A stretch of DNA of 64,000 bases from Cryptomeria japonica. Its lineage: Eukaryota; Streptophyta; Pinopsida; Cupressales; Cupressaceae. The position numbers and the translations under genes were made by a program. Shown one piece after another: positions 1-10,502 of this stretch. Under the pieces are notes generated by a model. That model was not told where the DNA came from, did not search any database, and was given only the letters and a program-made list of their open reading frames with translations. The stretch is from assembly GCF_030272615.1 (NCBI RefSeq), contig NC_081413.1:559773945-559837944 (forward strand), given 5' to 3'. Position 1 is the first letter of the stretch, and the number at the start of each line of letters is the position of its first letter.

Positions 1-440
1 ATATAGTTAAGAGTGAATGTAGCAATCTATTTTCCAGTGACCTGTGTAAGAGGAATGACTTCAATCCATTTTGTCAAATATTCTGTGGCAGTGATAATGA
101 ATTTGTGTCCATTGGAAGGAGGGTGAACCTTGCCTATGAGATTGAGTCCCCATGATAAAAGGGCCAAGGAGTCGCAATTGGTTGAAGCTCTTGTGTTGGT
201 GCATGAATAAGATCTCCATGAGTTTGACATTGCTTACATTTCTTGACAAACTGATATGAATCTTTTTCCATACTGGGCTAGTAATATCCAGTCCTGATGA
301 GTTTCTTGGCTAAGGTAGGACCACTAGAATGTGGACCACATATACCTTCATGAACCTCACGTAACGCAATTTGAGCTTCATCCCCTTCTAAACATCTAAG
401 AAGAGTTCTATCTAGACCTTGACGATATAAAATATCAGCT
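1..440 (-). pseudogene. Integrase of Ty3/gypsy element A (partial, frameshifted)
   Basis: Minus-strand translation gives an integrase zinc-binding region (CKQCQTHGDLIHAP near 180-240) followed by the catalytic core start (WGLNLIGKVHPPS, then NGHKFIITATEYLTKWIE) towards position 27. Plant Ty3/gypsy integrases normally have WGLD here; this copy reads WGLN, so the first acidic residue of the D,D-35-E triad is changed to Asn. A frameshift separates the zinc region from the core near 240. The rest of the core and C-terminus are off the left edge. Integrase would insert the cDNA into the chromosome; this copy cannot. Confidence 0.85.
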
Positions 441-1871
441 AAAATGACATATCAGGAAGATTGGCAAATAAAAGTATGACGTTGGTTATTGGATAAGTCA
501 AGAGGAAATATATTGTTATGAAGGTATGTGAAAATGGAACCGTACAAATGGGAATCAAGACCAACAACACATATCATCTTAGAAGGAGTTATCTCATATG
601 AGGGAACCAAAAGGTTATCCACCAAGAACTCATAGCGGGTTTCATTCTGCGGTAGATCAATTAGTGAGGCAATAGTAGCCATGGTATTTGCAACTTGATT
701 CTGTTCTCTTGGTATCTGCTCAAAGGTCATCTTTATAAAATATTGCTTGAAGTCATCTACCATTTTCTTCTAGGGAATTAATCTTTCATCCTTTGTTTGT
801 AGTCATTGGTTTCTTGACAAATTACAAGTTGAGAGATTCCCCAAAAACATGAAGTTCCTAGATCTTCCACTGAATTGCAATTCGTCATCGATATGATTTT
901 GGAATGGAATCCCCTTGAGGTGTGATAAAGAGGATGCCAACTCCTGCACCATGATTCATGTATGATCCATCAAAGTACAATTGCTAAGACTTCATTTGTG
1001 ATACTATCAGGATGGATTCATCTGGAAACTCTAAAGTTAGAGGAGCATCATCTATCATGGGTGCATCTGCCAACTGATCTGTGATAGCTTATCCTTTTAT
1101 TGCTTTTCTATCCACATATTCAATATCGAATTCACTCAAGATCATCACCCATTTAGCTAGTCTTCCAGTAAGCGTCGCCTTATTAAGAAGATACTTCAAT
1201 GGATCGATCCTTGCAACCAACCTAGTTTTATGAGTTAGCGTGTAATGTCGTAATTTCTGCGAAGCAAAAACCACAACGAGACACATACACTCAATTGGTG
1301 TGTAGTTAAGCTCATAACTAACCAAAGTACAACTGATGTAATAGACTGCCTTTTCTTTGCCTTCAGCATCTTGTTGTGCCAAGAGTGCCCCCAATGTTAT
1401 TTTTGTAGCTGATATGTAAAGTAACAGGGGTTGTTATGGAACTGGTGGCATCAAGACTGGTGGATTCAGAAGATAATATTTGAGTATCTGAAAAGCCTAT
1501 TGACAGTTACCATCCCATTTGAATTTGATGTTTTTTGTGTAGCAAGTGCTGAAAAGGATGACATTTATCCACAAGTTGTGCTATGAATCTTTGTATAGAC
1601 TGGAGTCTTCCTTGTAAAGATCAAAGTTGATTGATATTCCTTTGTGGTGGCATCCTTAATATAGCTTTGAATTTTGCTGGATCGACTTCAATTGTTTTTG
1701 AAATAATGTATCCAAGGAGCTTCCCGGAGGTTACTCCAAAGACACACTTCTTGGGATTTAGTCTCACTTTGTATTTTTCCAACTAATCAAAGACCACTGA
1801 AAGGATGTCCAAATGCATGTCTCTATCTAATGATTTTCCCAAGAGGTCATCAACATAATCTTCTACAGTTA
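441..1871 (-). pseudogene. RT C-terminal half and RNase H of Ty3/gypsy element A
   Basis: From 1871 downward the minus strand reads TVEDYVDDLLGKS, the RT active-site YVDD, then the RT thumb (KYKVRLNPKKCVFGV). The RNase H connection at 1394-1089 begins MGALLAQQD and contains YYISCTLVSYELNYTPIE. The RNase H C-terminal part at 763-452 includes FEQIPREQNQVANTMATIAS. Several stops break the frame. The RT N-terminal half lies across insertion B at 11371-12086; joining after GCGTG keeps the frame (DLMRV-TVEDYVDD), which fixes the insertion point. Confidence 0.88.
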
Positions 1872-1876
1872 CACGC

Positions 1877-2890
1877 TGTCAGCCCCAATTTTAAAATTAG
1901 AAAATTTTGAAATTTTGGTCTTTGAAATCTTGCGTGTGATAAATGTTTGCCTAGAGAGTTTCCTATCATCCACAGATGGAATCATGTTGATATAAAGAGT
2001 TTCCAAAAACCAAATTTTTTATTTTATTTTTATTTTGTTAGACATCAAGGTAATGAGTATTCATCTCGTTCAAGACAACGTTCCATTTTAGGTACTTGTG
2101 GAATCAATTCCAAGTGTGGATAAAGAAATTTTGGATTCGTCTTTATTGCCAAATTGACTTGAGTTTCTAACACAAGTTGTGGAAAGTCCATCAAATGCCA
2201 ATAGCAAGAGAAGGTTAACTCCAATCGGCCTACTGCTGAGCTGAATAAAGAATAAAATAAGCCAATTCAATCAACTAACAAGCATACATGAAACTACCTA
2301 TGTGGAAAACTTTGACAATAGAAGGATACACTGATGAGTTAGAGTGAAGGATGAAGGGGCCGATATGTATTTGCGGTAAGTTGGCAATTTCATTCTATTT
2401 GTACCATCATCAACAGTTCACCTAAGTTTGCAAAGTTGGAGGTTTGTTAAAACACTTTCGAGTGAGAAATTCATCATCGACAAGCTGGTTTACTTTCAAA
2501 AAAGGCCAATATACTTGCATGTGGCATGTTTCCAAAGTTTCATTTATCCATCAGCAAATTTTGGTCTAGTTTACAAAGGCACTGAAGAACATTTGAAGAA
2601 AACTTAATGGTAGCTTGTGCTACTTTTAAAAGTCACCGATATCATTTCAAAACAATTTGATATTTTGATAATAACTTCTAAGTTGCCGAAGATGTTTATG
2701 CAAACCAATGATGGAAGCTGCAAAGAATAAGCACATCGATGAAATGAATAAACAAGCCGACACACGTAAGTTGTGAAGATAGCTCGCACATCGTGATTAC
2801 ATGCATAATGAAGAAGCACAGTTAAGGTGCATAAACTATTTTCCAACTTACCAAAAAGAAAGATAAAAGAAACGATTGCAGGGAATTACA
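1877..2890 (+). other. 5' kilobase of element B, no gene recognised
   Basis: Begins with the TG terminus of B. Homopolymer-rich (T runs near 2015-2035) with no ORF that resembles a known protein. A TATA-like gatataaag occurs near 1990. The sequence does not resemble the promoter-bearing 3' end of B at 10503-11370, which is unexpected for an LTR element. Confidence 0.5.
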
Positions 2891-3240
2891 CAAAATGGAT
2901 TCGTTGTGCATGCTTCAAAAATGATCAAGCAAATGCAGCGCACATATCTTATTGTTGGAATTTCTCCAGTTAGCATGTATGCAAAATGAGGAATCATAGA
3001 CAAAGCATCAAAATCATTTGACAATGTAGACATGTTTCTTGGATAGTTTGGCGACATAACTCAAAGAAATGTGGTCTCATGACAAGCAAAGATTGTAGAA
3101 TATGCACAAATCGATTTGTTAAAATTAAGAAGTCTTTAGAAATTTTCAAGTTGATGCAATTGGTGGATGTAAAACCAAATTCTTTTCCAAATATTCTTTC
3201 CATTGATGTCAAAATGGAAGACTTCGAATCGAAAGTGTAG
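2891..3240 (+). pseudogene. PPR (pentatricopeptide repeat) protein gene fragment
   Basis: Plus-strand translation gives successive PPR-like blocks: VHASKMIK, YLIVGISPVSMYAK, then a stop where PPR proteins have Cys, GIIDKASKSFD, ITQRNVVS, then a stop where they have Trp, and QAKIVEYAQ. After a frameshift near 3133 comes SLEIFKLMQLVDVKPNSF. These match the helix pattern of plant PLS-type organelle RNA-binding PPR proteins. At least three in-frame stops and one frameshift make it a pseudogene. It lies in the same orientation as the ORF of B and is probably host sequence captured by or inserted in B. A shared ancestor with a specific PPR gene cannot be named from sequence alone. Confidence 0.72.
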
Positions 3241-4996
3241 AGGATTGACACCCGGCTTCTTTGGAGTCCAATGCTTGTTGACTCTTGCTCTCGGGCTAGT
3301 GATGGAGTCGCTATATTGAGCATTCTTCCCAACTGGGCGACAAATTCATGTTACGTATTGATTCTTGACTCGGTTGATATCGACAACTTGGCAAAGTTGA
3401 TCAACGCGCCGATACCTTTCTAACTACAAAATCGCACCACCAAGCTCGCCTTAAACGTCCTTTTAGTGGAAGGAATTTACCACGTGGCTAGGAAAGAAGG
3501 TTGAAGTTGTTTTATAACTACCTATTAACATTTTTTTTGCATGCCGATAGATATGCATGCTATCATGCTCTCTGAACTCCACTCGCAGGTATTGAATAAG
3601 AAATGTTTAAACGCCTTATTTCTGCAGATACCCGGATGGCTCCTCTCACGCAGATGCACTTGGTGGGTGTAGAGGTATTCATTTCCAAGTGAATGGAATT
3701 GCAAACATAGTGCCAGGTTCTGCGATTCCTTTGTGACTGCACCGAATATGGGAGTTCTTACAAGTACAAAATGTTGAGTCACCAAAAGATTTTTTTTTTT
3801 TGCAGGAACACACACAAAGAATAATGGTGAATCCAAAATGGTTGTGGTTTGCACATTTCATGACAGTGAATGCCTAGGGTCTTTAGAAGATAACACTTCA
3901 TAGCCATGAGAAAGAATAAGGGTTTGTGCGAGCAATCTAAAGGTAGCAAAGTGCAGTCGTATATGAAGGATAGTGAGTTTGCACTGACCCAGAGACACAT
4001 CAATGTCATAGGCACCATGTGAGAGACAGAAGATAGTTTGAAAACAGAGTCATTTTGACAAAGGAATAGCCCAATAAAGTTGCAAAGACAGTGATAAGAG
4101 GCTTAGATAGAAAAAAAAAACAAGACACAATGGTTTAGTCCAATACAATGAGAAACAAAGTAAATACAATGCCAAAGATTTCAAATAGAAGCCAACCATA
4201 GACCTGTCAAAACAGTGAGTAGCATATCTATAGGAGATATCAGCCTTAGGTCAGTGAACAAAGGTATGAAGTTTTGAATGATGAATAAAGGTAAACCTTA
4301 GTCATAAAGAACGGTGCTAACAAATCTAAAGATCTGAGACAGTGCATACATTACATCTCAAGTAGTGCAGTCCAAGCTATTGGACAATTGATTCACAATA
4401 CTGAAGACATTGACAACATGAATGGTTGATAGAAATCATCAATGAGCAGAGAATCTATCAAGCATGGTCACAGCTATCACAACAACCCCAATAGATCTAA
4501 TGCACAGTTCAATAAACAGTGAGAAGATAATGATCCGAGTCTTTGTCATAATCAGCCCCAAAACACCAAAGGAAAAGTCATTTTTCCATTCAAAGAAGAA
4601 AACATCAAATAGACAACACAAAGACCATTAAGACAGTCTTAAAAAAATACACAGATCAAAACAAAGAAGTGACAGAGAGGTCAATCACAGACCTCAGTTT
4701 CAAGAAGGTAACATTGTGTCATTGATTGTCAAGATAATCATGAGCAGATTAATATCAGATGCCAGCTAAGAATCATTATGATGATCACTTAAAGGCCAAT
4801 AAAGTAATATCAAATTCTATGAGCAGCCATTCAAGGAGGAACAAATGGATCATCCATGATAAAGACAGTGGGTAGATCTTACTTATGGGCGAGACATAGT
4901 CACTTAATCAAGTCAGTCGCAAATCTTCAAAGTCTCAAAGTTTCAGTAACATTGACATAGAAGACTTCAATACAAAGGGTCTGCGAAAATACCATC
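3241..4996 (+). other. Leader of element B, no gene recognised
   Basis: No convincing coding region in either strand. T-tract-then-gcag motifs that look like plant 3' splice sites occur near 3791-3804 and 3620-3630, but I cannot assign an intron. The stretch ends directly at the start codon of the long ORF (4997). Confidence 0.4.
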
Positions 4997-6454
4997 ATGA
5001 AGTACAAGGATCAAGAGTATGAGTATGCTCTGATGATCACCACCATGATTCCAGAGGTTCACGATACCAAGATTGGGCACATAAATTTGCAGGAGATCAA
5101 AAGGTTCTTCATGGAAGGTGACAGATCAAAATTGTCTTGTAGAGTGGCGGGAAGTGGCTTGATTGAAGCAGCATGTTTTCCCATATCAATTCAATGTGCA
5201 TATTTGGTACTAGAATGCTCAAAAAGATATAATCCCGATGCAAGAGAGATAAGAGCTGCAGACGGATCCTTAATGGCCAAACTAGATGGAATTTCAATAG
5301 CTATTATTCTTCGTTTGCCATATAAGGAAAAGTTCACTCACATCGATAAGCAAAAAGCTTATAAATACTTCAGCGACAATAGAAGCAAATGCCTCAACAA
5401 TCTGGCTAAAGAATGGATGGTTGCGCCACGGGGAGGAGAGTCTCAGCTTCCAAAAACACTCCATCGTTCTCTTTTCATCAAAGAGATTTGTTACTTGATT
5501 TTGTTACTCCATAGAGTGACAGGAAGTCCTGACTCCACTGAGTTTGAAATGTGGATGTATCTCTTCATAACAGTCATCTCTGCCAGTAAGCAATTCATTG
5601 ACTGGGGCCATCTCATCAGCAACTGCATACATGACGAGTTAGTGCACTTCAAAACAAGTCAACGTTTCCATATGATCTCTTACTTGATATATGCTATTGC
5701 TAATTTGAGGTCATGGCCAGGGTTGAGTACTAATGGTGTCCTGAATCAAGAAACTCAAGTTTACCATTATTACAAGCAATTGCAACTTGAGGAAAGCTTT
5801 GTGTATTTCAGGCGGGTGAATGACGCTTTCACAATGTGGGTAGTAAGGTTATTACAAGGAGACATTGCCACCAGAATATCAAAGGAAGCCGCTAAATTGA
5901 TAAAGAAATATGGAAGTTTCTTCATCCAGTTTCCGAGATTTACCTATCTTCGAGTAGGAGGATTTGAAGGTTATCCACCCAAGCCACCCAGATATGTTGA
6001 TGATAAGCTCATTTTAGTTGAGCTTTGTCGGCAATTGGTTTCAGTTCAAAAGAAATACAGAGATAGAAAGAATAAAGGCGTAGCCTTTCCCATTTGTCTC
6101 GGGCACTATAGATGTGAGTCAAGTTCAAGAGCAGATGAGACAGAAAAAGCTTTAGCCAAGGTCAACTTGTATCTATATCAGATGAGGTTTCCTTTTGATA
6201 GTAAGGATTATGTCAAGAGCAGCTTAAAGTTAGGCCCTGGCTATTTTCATTTTCCTAATCTCGAAGACTTTTGGGAGGATTGCGAAGACGAGTTCGAGGT
6301 TAGAAAAAGAGATTGGACCAGGTTAACTTTGAAGCAAATGAAAGATTTCAAGATGGATTGGACCATAGAAGGCATTGAAGATGATGGATCTGATTTGATT
6401 GATCCTATCTATTTTGAGCAAGTCCAGTCCCAACCACTTCTCAGTTTGAATTAG
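4997..6454 (+). CDS. Element B long ORF, N-terminal part (unknown globular protein)
   Basis: 485 codons from ATG at 4997 to TAG at 6452-6454. The next ORF is in the same frame, so TAG is probably a single nonsense change in a protein of about 1,074 codons. The N-terminus contains DTKIGHINLQEI, which recurs in element G (minus strand, 45451-45269) as DTKIGHIELEDI. The centre is helical and hydrophobic (AIILRLPYKEKF, FIKEICYLILLLHRV); the C-terminal third is charged and aromatic-rich (PGYFHFPNLEDFWEDCEDEFEV near residues 414-435). No RT, protease, integrase or zinc knuckle is present. The position and element context suggest a Gag-like or other packaging role, but no family is recognised and that role is a guess. 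Confidence 0.7.
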   Translation: MKYKDQEYEYALMITTMIPEVHDTKIGHINLQEIKRFFMEGDRSKLSCRVAGSGLIEAACFPISIQCAYLVLECSKRYNPDAREIRAADGSLMAKLDGISIAIILRLPYKEKFTHIDKQKAYKYFSDNRSKCLNNLAKEWMVAPRGGESQLPKTLHRSLFIKEICYLILLLHRVTGSPDSTEFEMWMYLFITVISASKQFIDWGHLISNCIHDELVHFKTSQRFHMISYLIYAIANLRSWPGLSTNGVLNQETQVYHYYKQLQLEESFVYFRRVNDAFTMWVVRLLQGDIATRISKEAAKLIKKYGSFFIQFPRFTYLRVGGFEGYPPKPPRYVDDKLILVELCRQLVSVQKKYRDRKNKGVAFPICLGHYRCESSSRADETEKALAKVNLYLYQMRFPFDSKDYVKSSLKLGPGYFHFPNLEDFWEDCEDEFEVRKRDWTRLTLKQMKDFKMDWTIEGIEDDGSDLIDPIYFEQVQSQPLLSLN

Positions 6455-6847
6455 GCAGATCTGGAAATGAGAGATGTCAGAGAAAGAACAAGTTTTGTAA
6501 TCAAGAATTCTAAAGCCTGGATTAAGAAGAAGATTACTCAAATGACTGCTACCAGACCAACAAAGGAAACTCCAAGAAGGAAAGGAAGTCAGCTTGAGAG
6601 CTCTACATCGCTGCATTCTTCCCATACTCTAGCTAGGGATACTCCTTCTTACCAGAATACTCAAGGAAGTGATGGAGATGAAGACCCTCCAAGGAGGAAC
6701 AATCTTCAAAACACATGTGGTGATGAACCCCGACAAAAGAGGAAGAAATCCAAAGCAAAAGACATAGAAGAAAATTCTATTGCAAGTCAAGTAAAGGATC
6801 AAGTTCTAGTGGAAATTCTGGATGACACAAGATTTGATGATGGAATG
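6455..6847 (+). CDS. Element B long ORF, linker part before insertion C
   Basis: Continues the 4997 frame after the TAG; the first Met is at 6467. The product is low-complexity and rich in Lys, Arg, Ser, Thr and Pro (IKKKITQMTATRPTKETPRR, KRKKSKAKDIEE), probably disordered and nucleic-acid-binding or nuclear. At 6847 it is cut by insertion C. The frame continues at 9132 after removal of C and one gaatg copy (GGA ATG, then CAT TCC), which supports one original protein. Confidence 0.68.
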
Positions 6848-7692
6848 TGTAATCACATAAATCTGTCCACTTAATTAAATGAATATTTAATATTTATTTG
6901 ATTATTTAACCATCAATTAATAATTAATTAAATTAATATTTAATTAATTCATCTTAACCCTCTTCTCCTATTAGTTAAATAAATTATTCAATTTATTTGA
7001 TTTAATTCACTTAACCAAATTCAGACTATTAATTAAATAAATAAATCATATTTGTTTAATTAAATCTTCTCTCACATTTAAATAAATTAATATTTATTTA
7101 AATCCCCCAAAATCCCACCTCTCACATTTAAATAAATTAACATTTATTTAAATCACCTTTATCCTCCACCCACTTGTATTTTCCTACAAAAGCAAGTTAC
7201 ACAATTATTTTAAATAAATAATTTATTTAAATCACCTTTATCCTCCACCCACTTGTATTTTCCTACAAAAGCAAGTTGCACAACTATTTTAAATAAATTA
7301 TTTATTTAAAATCCTATTTATCCTCACCCACTTGAAACCTTTAATGGTTTCCCTTAAAGTCCTCAAACTTGATGGCTTTAAAGTCTTCAAACTTGATGGC
7401 TTCCTTCTATAGTCTTCTTAAGCCTTTAATGGTTTCCTTTAAAGTCTTCAAACTTGATGGCTTTAAAGTCTTCAAACTTAATGGCTTCCCTTAAAGTCTT
7501 CTTAAGACTTTAATGGTTTTCCTTAAAGTCTTCAAGTCTTTAATGGTTTCCCTCAAAGTCTTCAAGCATTTTAATGCTTTATCTTCCTTTTTCTCATTTA
7601 AATAAATTAATATTTATTTGAATATTTATCCAAATGCAAATTACACCATTTAATTGAAATAAATGATTTTATTTTAATTGAAAATACCAAAA
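6848..7692 (+). repeat. Left inverted arm of element C
   Basis: AT-rich array of short palindromes of the type TTAAATAAATTAATATTTATTTAA, spaced by GC-richer units such as cacccacttgtattttccta (twice, near 7169 and 7246). A block near 7340-7570 repeats aaagtcttcaaacttgatgg several times. Inverse complement of 8367-9126. Confidence 0.85.
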
Positions 7693-8183
7693 TTCCCCCC
7701 ACTTGCATTTTCCTATAAAATCCACTTGCATGTCTAAACCCTTCCTAATTAACCTAATCCATCCCCTAAATATTGTCACATTCCTAAGCAAATTGGAGTC
7801 ACTTCTCAAAGACTCCAAAGTCTTTGAAAAACAATTAATGCTTTGTGTGTTCAACAAATTAACCTCTAAAGTCTTCCAAACCACTTATGGCTCTTACATG
7901 ACTATTAATGGTTAATTCCACTTGCACCCATGGTTAAGGACTTTGACCCCTAATTTAACCCTCATGTAACCCATGTGTCTCTTCAAAGCATTTATTTCTT
8001 TGACTAGGGTAACCATCATGTCCCCTCAAGCATTTAATGCTCCTTATCTCTCCTCTCAAGCCTCCTCATGGTGACACTTGTCAACATGGGATTGGATTGA
8101 AAGTCTCACATGGATTGAATATCTTTCAATCCTAACCCTTGTTAAGATTACTCAATCTTAACCCTTCATTTCCCCATTTCTTC

Positions 8184-8192
8184 TATAAATAG
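8184..8192 (+). promoter_or_regulatory. TATA box in the loop of element C
   Basis: TATAAATAG preceded by a C/T-rich stretch and followed by a G/A-rich region, as in plant LTR promoters. It is the only plausible promoter in C and reads on the plus strand, so the left arm plus loop would be U3-R and the right arm an inverted second U3. Confidence 0.55.
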
Positions 8193-8366
8193 AACCCTTC
8201 TCCTCAAGCAAAAAAAGGAAGCATTAGAGTATTGTTGTTATACTGACATTAACATAGAGCTTTCTCATAGCATCACTATCTACACTTGCATAGCATTTGC
8301 TTATCATATTCAACTATCTTGAATCTCCATATGGATCCATGGCTAGTGCTAAAAGCTGAGAGTTTT

Positions 8367-9126
8367 TTTGGTATTTTCAATTAAAATAAAATCATTTATT
8401 TCAATTAAATGGTGTAATTTGCATTTGGATAAATATTCAAATAAATATTAATTTATTTAAATGAGAAAAATGAAGATAAAACATTAAAATTCTTGAAGAC
8501 TTTGAGGGAAACCATTAAAGGTTTGAAGACTTTAAGGAAAACCATTAAAGTCTTAAGAAGACTATAGAAGGAAGCCATCAAGTTTGAAGACTTTAAAGCC
8601 ATCAAGTTTGAATACTTTAAGGGAAACCATTAAAGGTTTCAAGTGGGTGAGGATAAATAGGATTTTAAATAAATAATTTATTTAAAATAGTTGTGCAACT
8701 TGCTTTTGTAGGAAAATACAAGTGGGTGGAGGATAAAGGTGATTTAAATAAATTATTTATTTAAAATAATTGTGCAACTTGCTTTTGTAGGAAAATACAA
8801 GTGGGTAGAGGATAAAGGTGATTTAAATAAATGTTAATTTATTTAAATATGAGAGGTGGGATTTTGGGGGATTTAAATAAATATTAATTTATTTAAATGT
8901 GAGAGAAGATTTAATTAAACAAATATGATTTATTTATTTAATTAATGGTCTGAATTTGGTTAAGTGAATTAAATCAAATAAATTAAATAATTTATTTAAT
9001 TAATAGGAGAAGAGGGTTAAGATGAATTAATTAAATATTAATTTAATTAATTATTAATTGATGGTTAAATAATCAAATAAATACTAAGTATTCATTTAAT
9101 TAAGTGGACAGATTTATGTGACTACA
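8367..9126 (-). repeat. Right inverted arm of element C
   Basis: Inverse complement of the left arm, beginning with the tattttcaattaaaataaaa segment (left copy near 7670-7690) and ending at the CA terminus. It differs from the left arm by scattered substitutions and small indels, so the two arms have been separate for some time. Confidence 0.85.
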
Positions 9127-9131
9127 GAATG

Positions 9132-10502
9132 CATTCCATATCTCCCTCAGTTCCTATTGAATCCCTACGACAAGAAGCACAACAAAATACTTTAGTCATG
9201 GATTCATCATTTCCAAGCAAGCCAAGTGATCAATTTGAAGAAATCAGAGAGGTGACTACAACACTGGTAGCAAGACAGGAAAACATCCAAGAGCCCACAG
9301 AAAATTCTTCATTCCCATGGTTAGAACAAAGTCTATTGAAGAAGAGGAAGGTAGAAAAGCTAGTGGTACCTGAATTTAGTAGCATATCTAATCTTTTTGG
9401 AAGAGCTGAAAAACCGAAGAAACTCAAAGTATCCTCAAGAATAAAGACTGATCCAAATTCAAGGAATATGTGCTTAAAGATTGCTCAGCCCATATCTGAG
9501 AAGGATACAAATGAGGCCACCTCTGCGGACTTTGTTGTGACAAAGATTGATATGGGACCTTCTTCTCATGAGTTTGATATTCAGAACTTTAATGTGATGG
9601 CAGCCAGAATGGTGGAGAGAAGTGAGAAGGATAAGCAATCCAAGGATCAATTGAAACAACAAGTGCACACTTTGTCTTCTTACTTGAGATCCGTAGTTGA
9701 TACCTCCACTATGCCACTAAGTGTAGATCGCCAACCAATTATATTTACACCAGAAGAAGTAATTGAAAAGAATGTTATGGATAATCTTCAAAAGTACCAA
9801 GCCTATGGAAAGGTAATTGAAGGATGGGTAGAAAGGGTCAAAACTCTCGCATGTGAATTCCTAGTCCAAGCAAAATCTATCCATGATGAGGCCTTAATAA
9901 AGAAAAATACTATTGAGAAAGACTTGAAGAATGTCAAGAAAGAGGAGGTAGCCTGGAAAGAAATTGTGAATGATTTTAAACAAATGATAGAAATTGGAAT
10001 GGACACCCTTGCAACCGAGAAAATCTTGCCTAGTAATGAAAAAGATTATCCAGAGATATGGATAGAAAGCATTAATTGGAAACTAGTGATCATAGATCAA
10101 GTTTCATTAGAGTTAGAAAAGCTCATTCTTTCATGTGATCAAGTGTGTACCAAACTCCAAGGACAACTCACTACTCTTCTCCCAGATGTGACATTGATGG
10201 AAGATTTGCAGGTGTTACAGAATAGCTTCCAGAACATGGTAGATCAACAGCTTTTTAACAAGACAAATTTCAGTGAAAATACCATCGAAAGGTTGATTGA
10301 TATTTACTATTCCTTGAGAACTTCTATGCCTCAGACACTCAGCATGGTGACACAACTAAGTGGCATTCATAGAAACTTGAAGACATGGAAAATGAGGATA
10401 GCTAACATCCTAATTCCCAAAGGAAAATCCGTCACTTCGGCCATTCGACTTTTCAGAATCTTCAGAGACAAAAAGGACCTATACAACCTAATGTGCCTAT
10501 AG
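9132..10502 (+). CDS. Element B long ORF, C-terminal helical part
   Basis: 457 codons in frame with 4997-6847 once C is removed; ATG at 9129 lies partly in the TSD and is not the true start. A Ser/Thr-rich stretch with KKLKVSSRIK is followed by a long helical, probably coiled-coil region (VERVKTLACEFLVQAKSIHD, IEKDLKNVKKEEVAWKEIV). It ends with basic residues (LKTWKMRIANILIPKGKS). The C-terminal coiled coil after a disordered linker is the same layout as the ORF of element H. No enzyme motif is visible. Confidence 0.68.
   Translation, partial: HSISPSVPIESLRQEAQQNTLVMDSSFPSKPSDQFEEIREVTTTLVARQENIQEPTENSSFPWLEQSLLKKRKVEKLVVPEFSSISNLFGRAEKPKKLKVSSRIKTDPNSRNMCLKIAQPISEKDTNEATSADFVVTKIDMGPSSHEFDIQNFNVMAARMVERSEKDKQSKDQLKQQVHTLSSYLRSVVDTSTMPLSVDRQPIIFTPEEVIEKNVMDNLQKYQAYGKVIEGWVERVKTLACEFLVQAKSIHDEALIKKNTIEKDLKNVKKEEVAWKEIVNDFKQMIEIGMDTLATEKILPSNEKDYPEIWIESINWKLVIIDQVSLELEKLILSCDQVCTKLQGQLTTLLPDVTLMEDLQVLQNSFQNMVDQQLFNKTNFSENTIERLIDIYYSLRTSMPQTLSMVTQLSGIHRNLKTWKMRIANILIPKGKSVTSAIRLFRIFRDKKDLYNLMCL

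Larger units (their letters stand above)
6848..9126. mobile_element. Element C: palindromic LTR-like insertion with TG...CA ends
   Basis: Left end TGTAATCACATAAATCTG and right end CAGATTTATGTGACTACA are inverse complements but for one base. Flanks are gaatg at 6843-6847 and 9127-9131, a 5-bp target duplication typical of retroviral-type integrase. About 760-850 bp at each side are inverted copies of each other, separated by a loop at about 7693-8366. The loop holds a TATA box and an LTR-like downstream region. No ORF is recognised. The outer ends resemble the U3 end of element A's LTR (TGTAGACACCTAAAATTGTCC without its last base). Confidence 0.85.

Noticed and set aside
2604..2846. Minus-strand ORF near the PPR fragment
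   Set aside because: No domain; the coding signal in this area is on the plus strand.
3525..4018. Overlapping minus-strand ORFs with short Cys-rich stretches
   Set aside because: Three overlapping frames of similar length without a consistent protein; low-complexity T tracts generate them.
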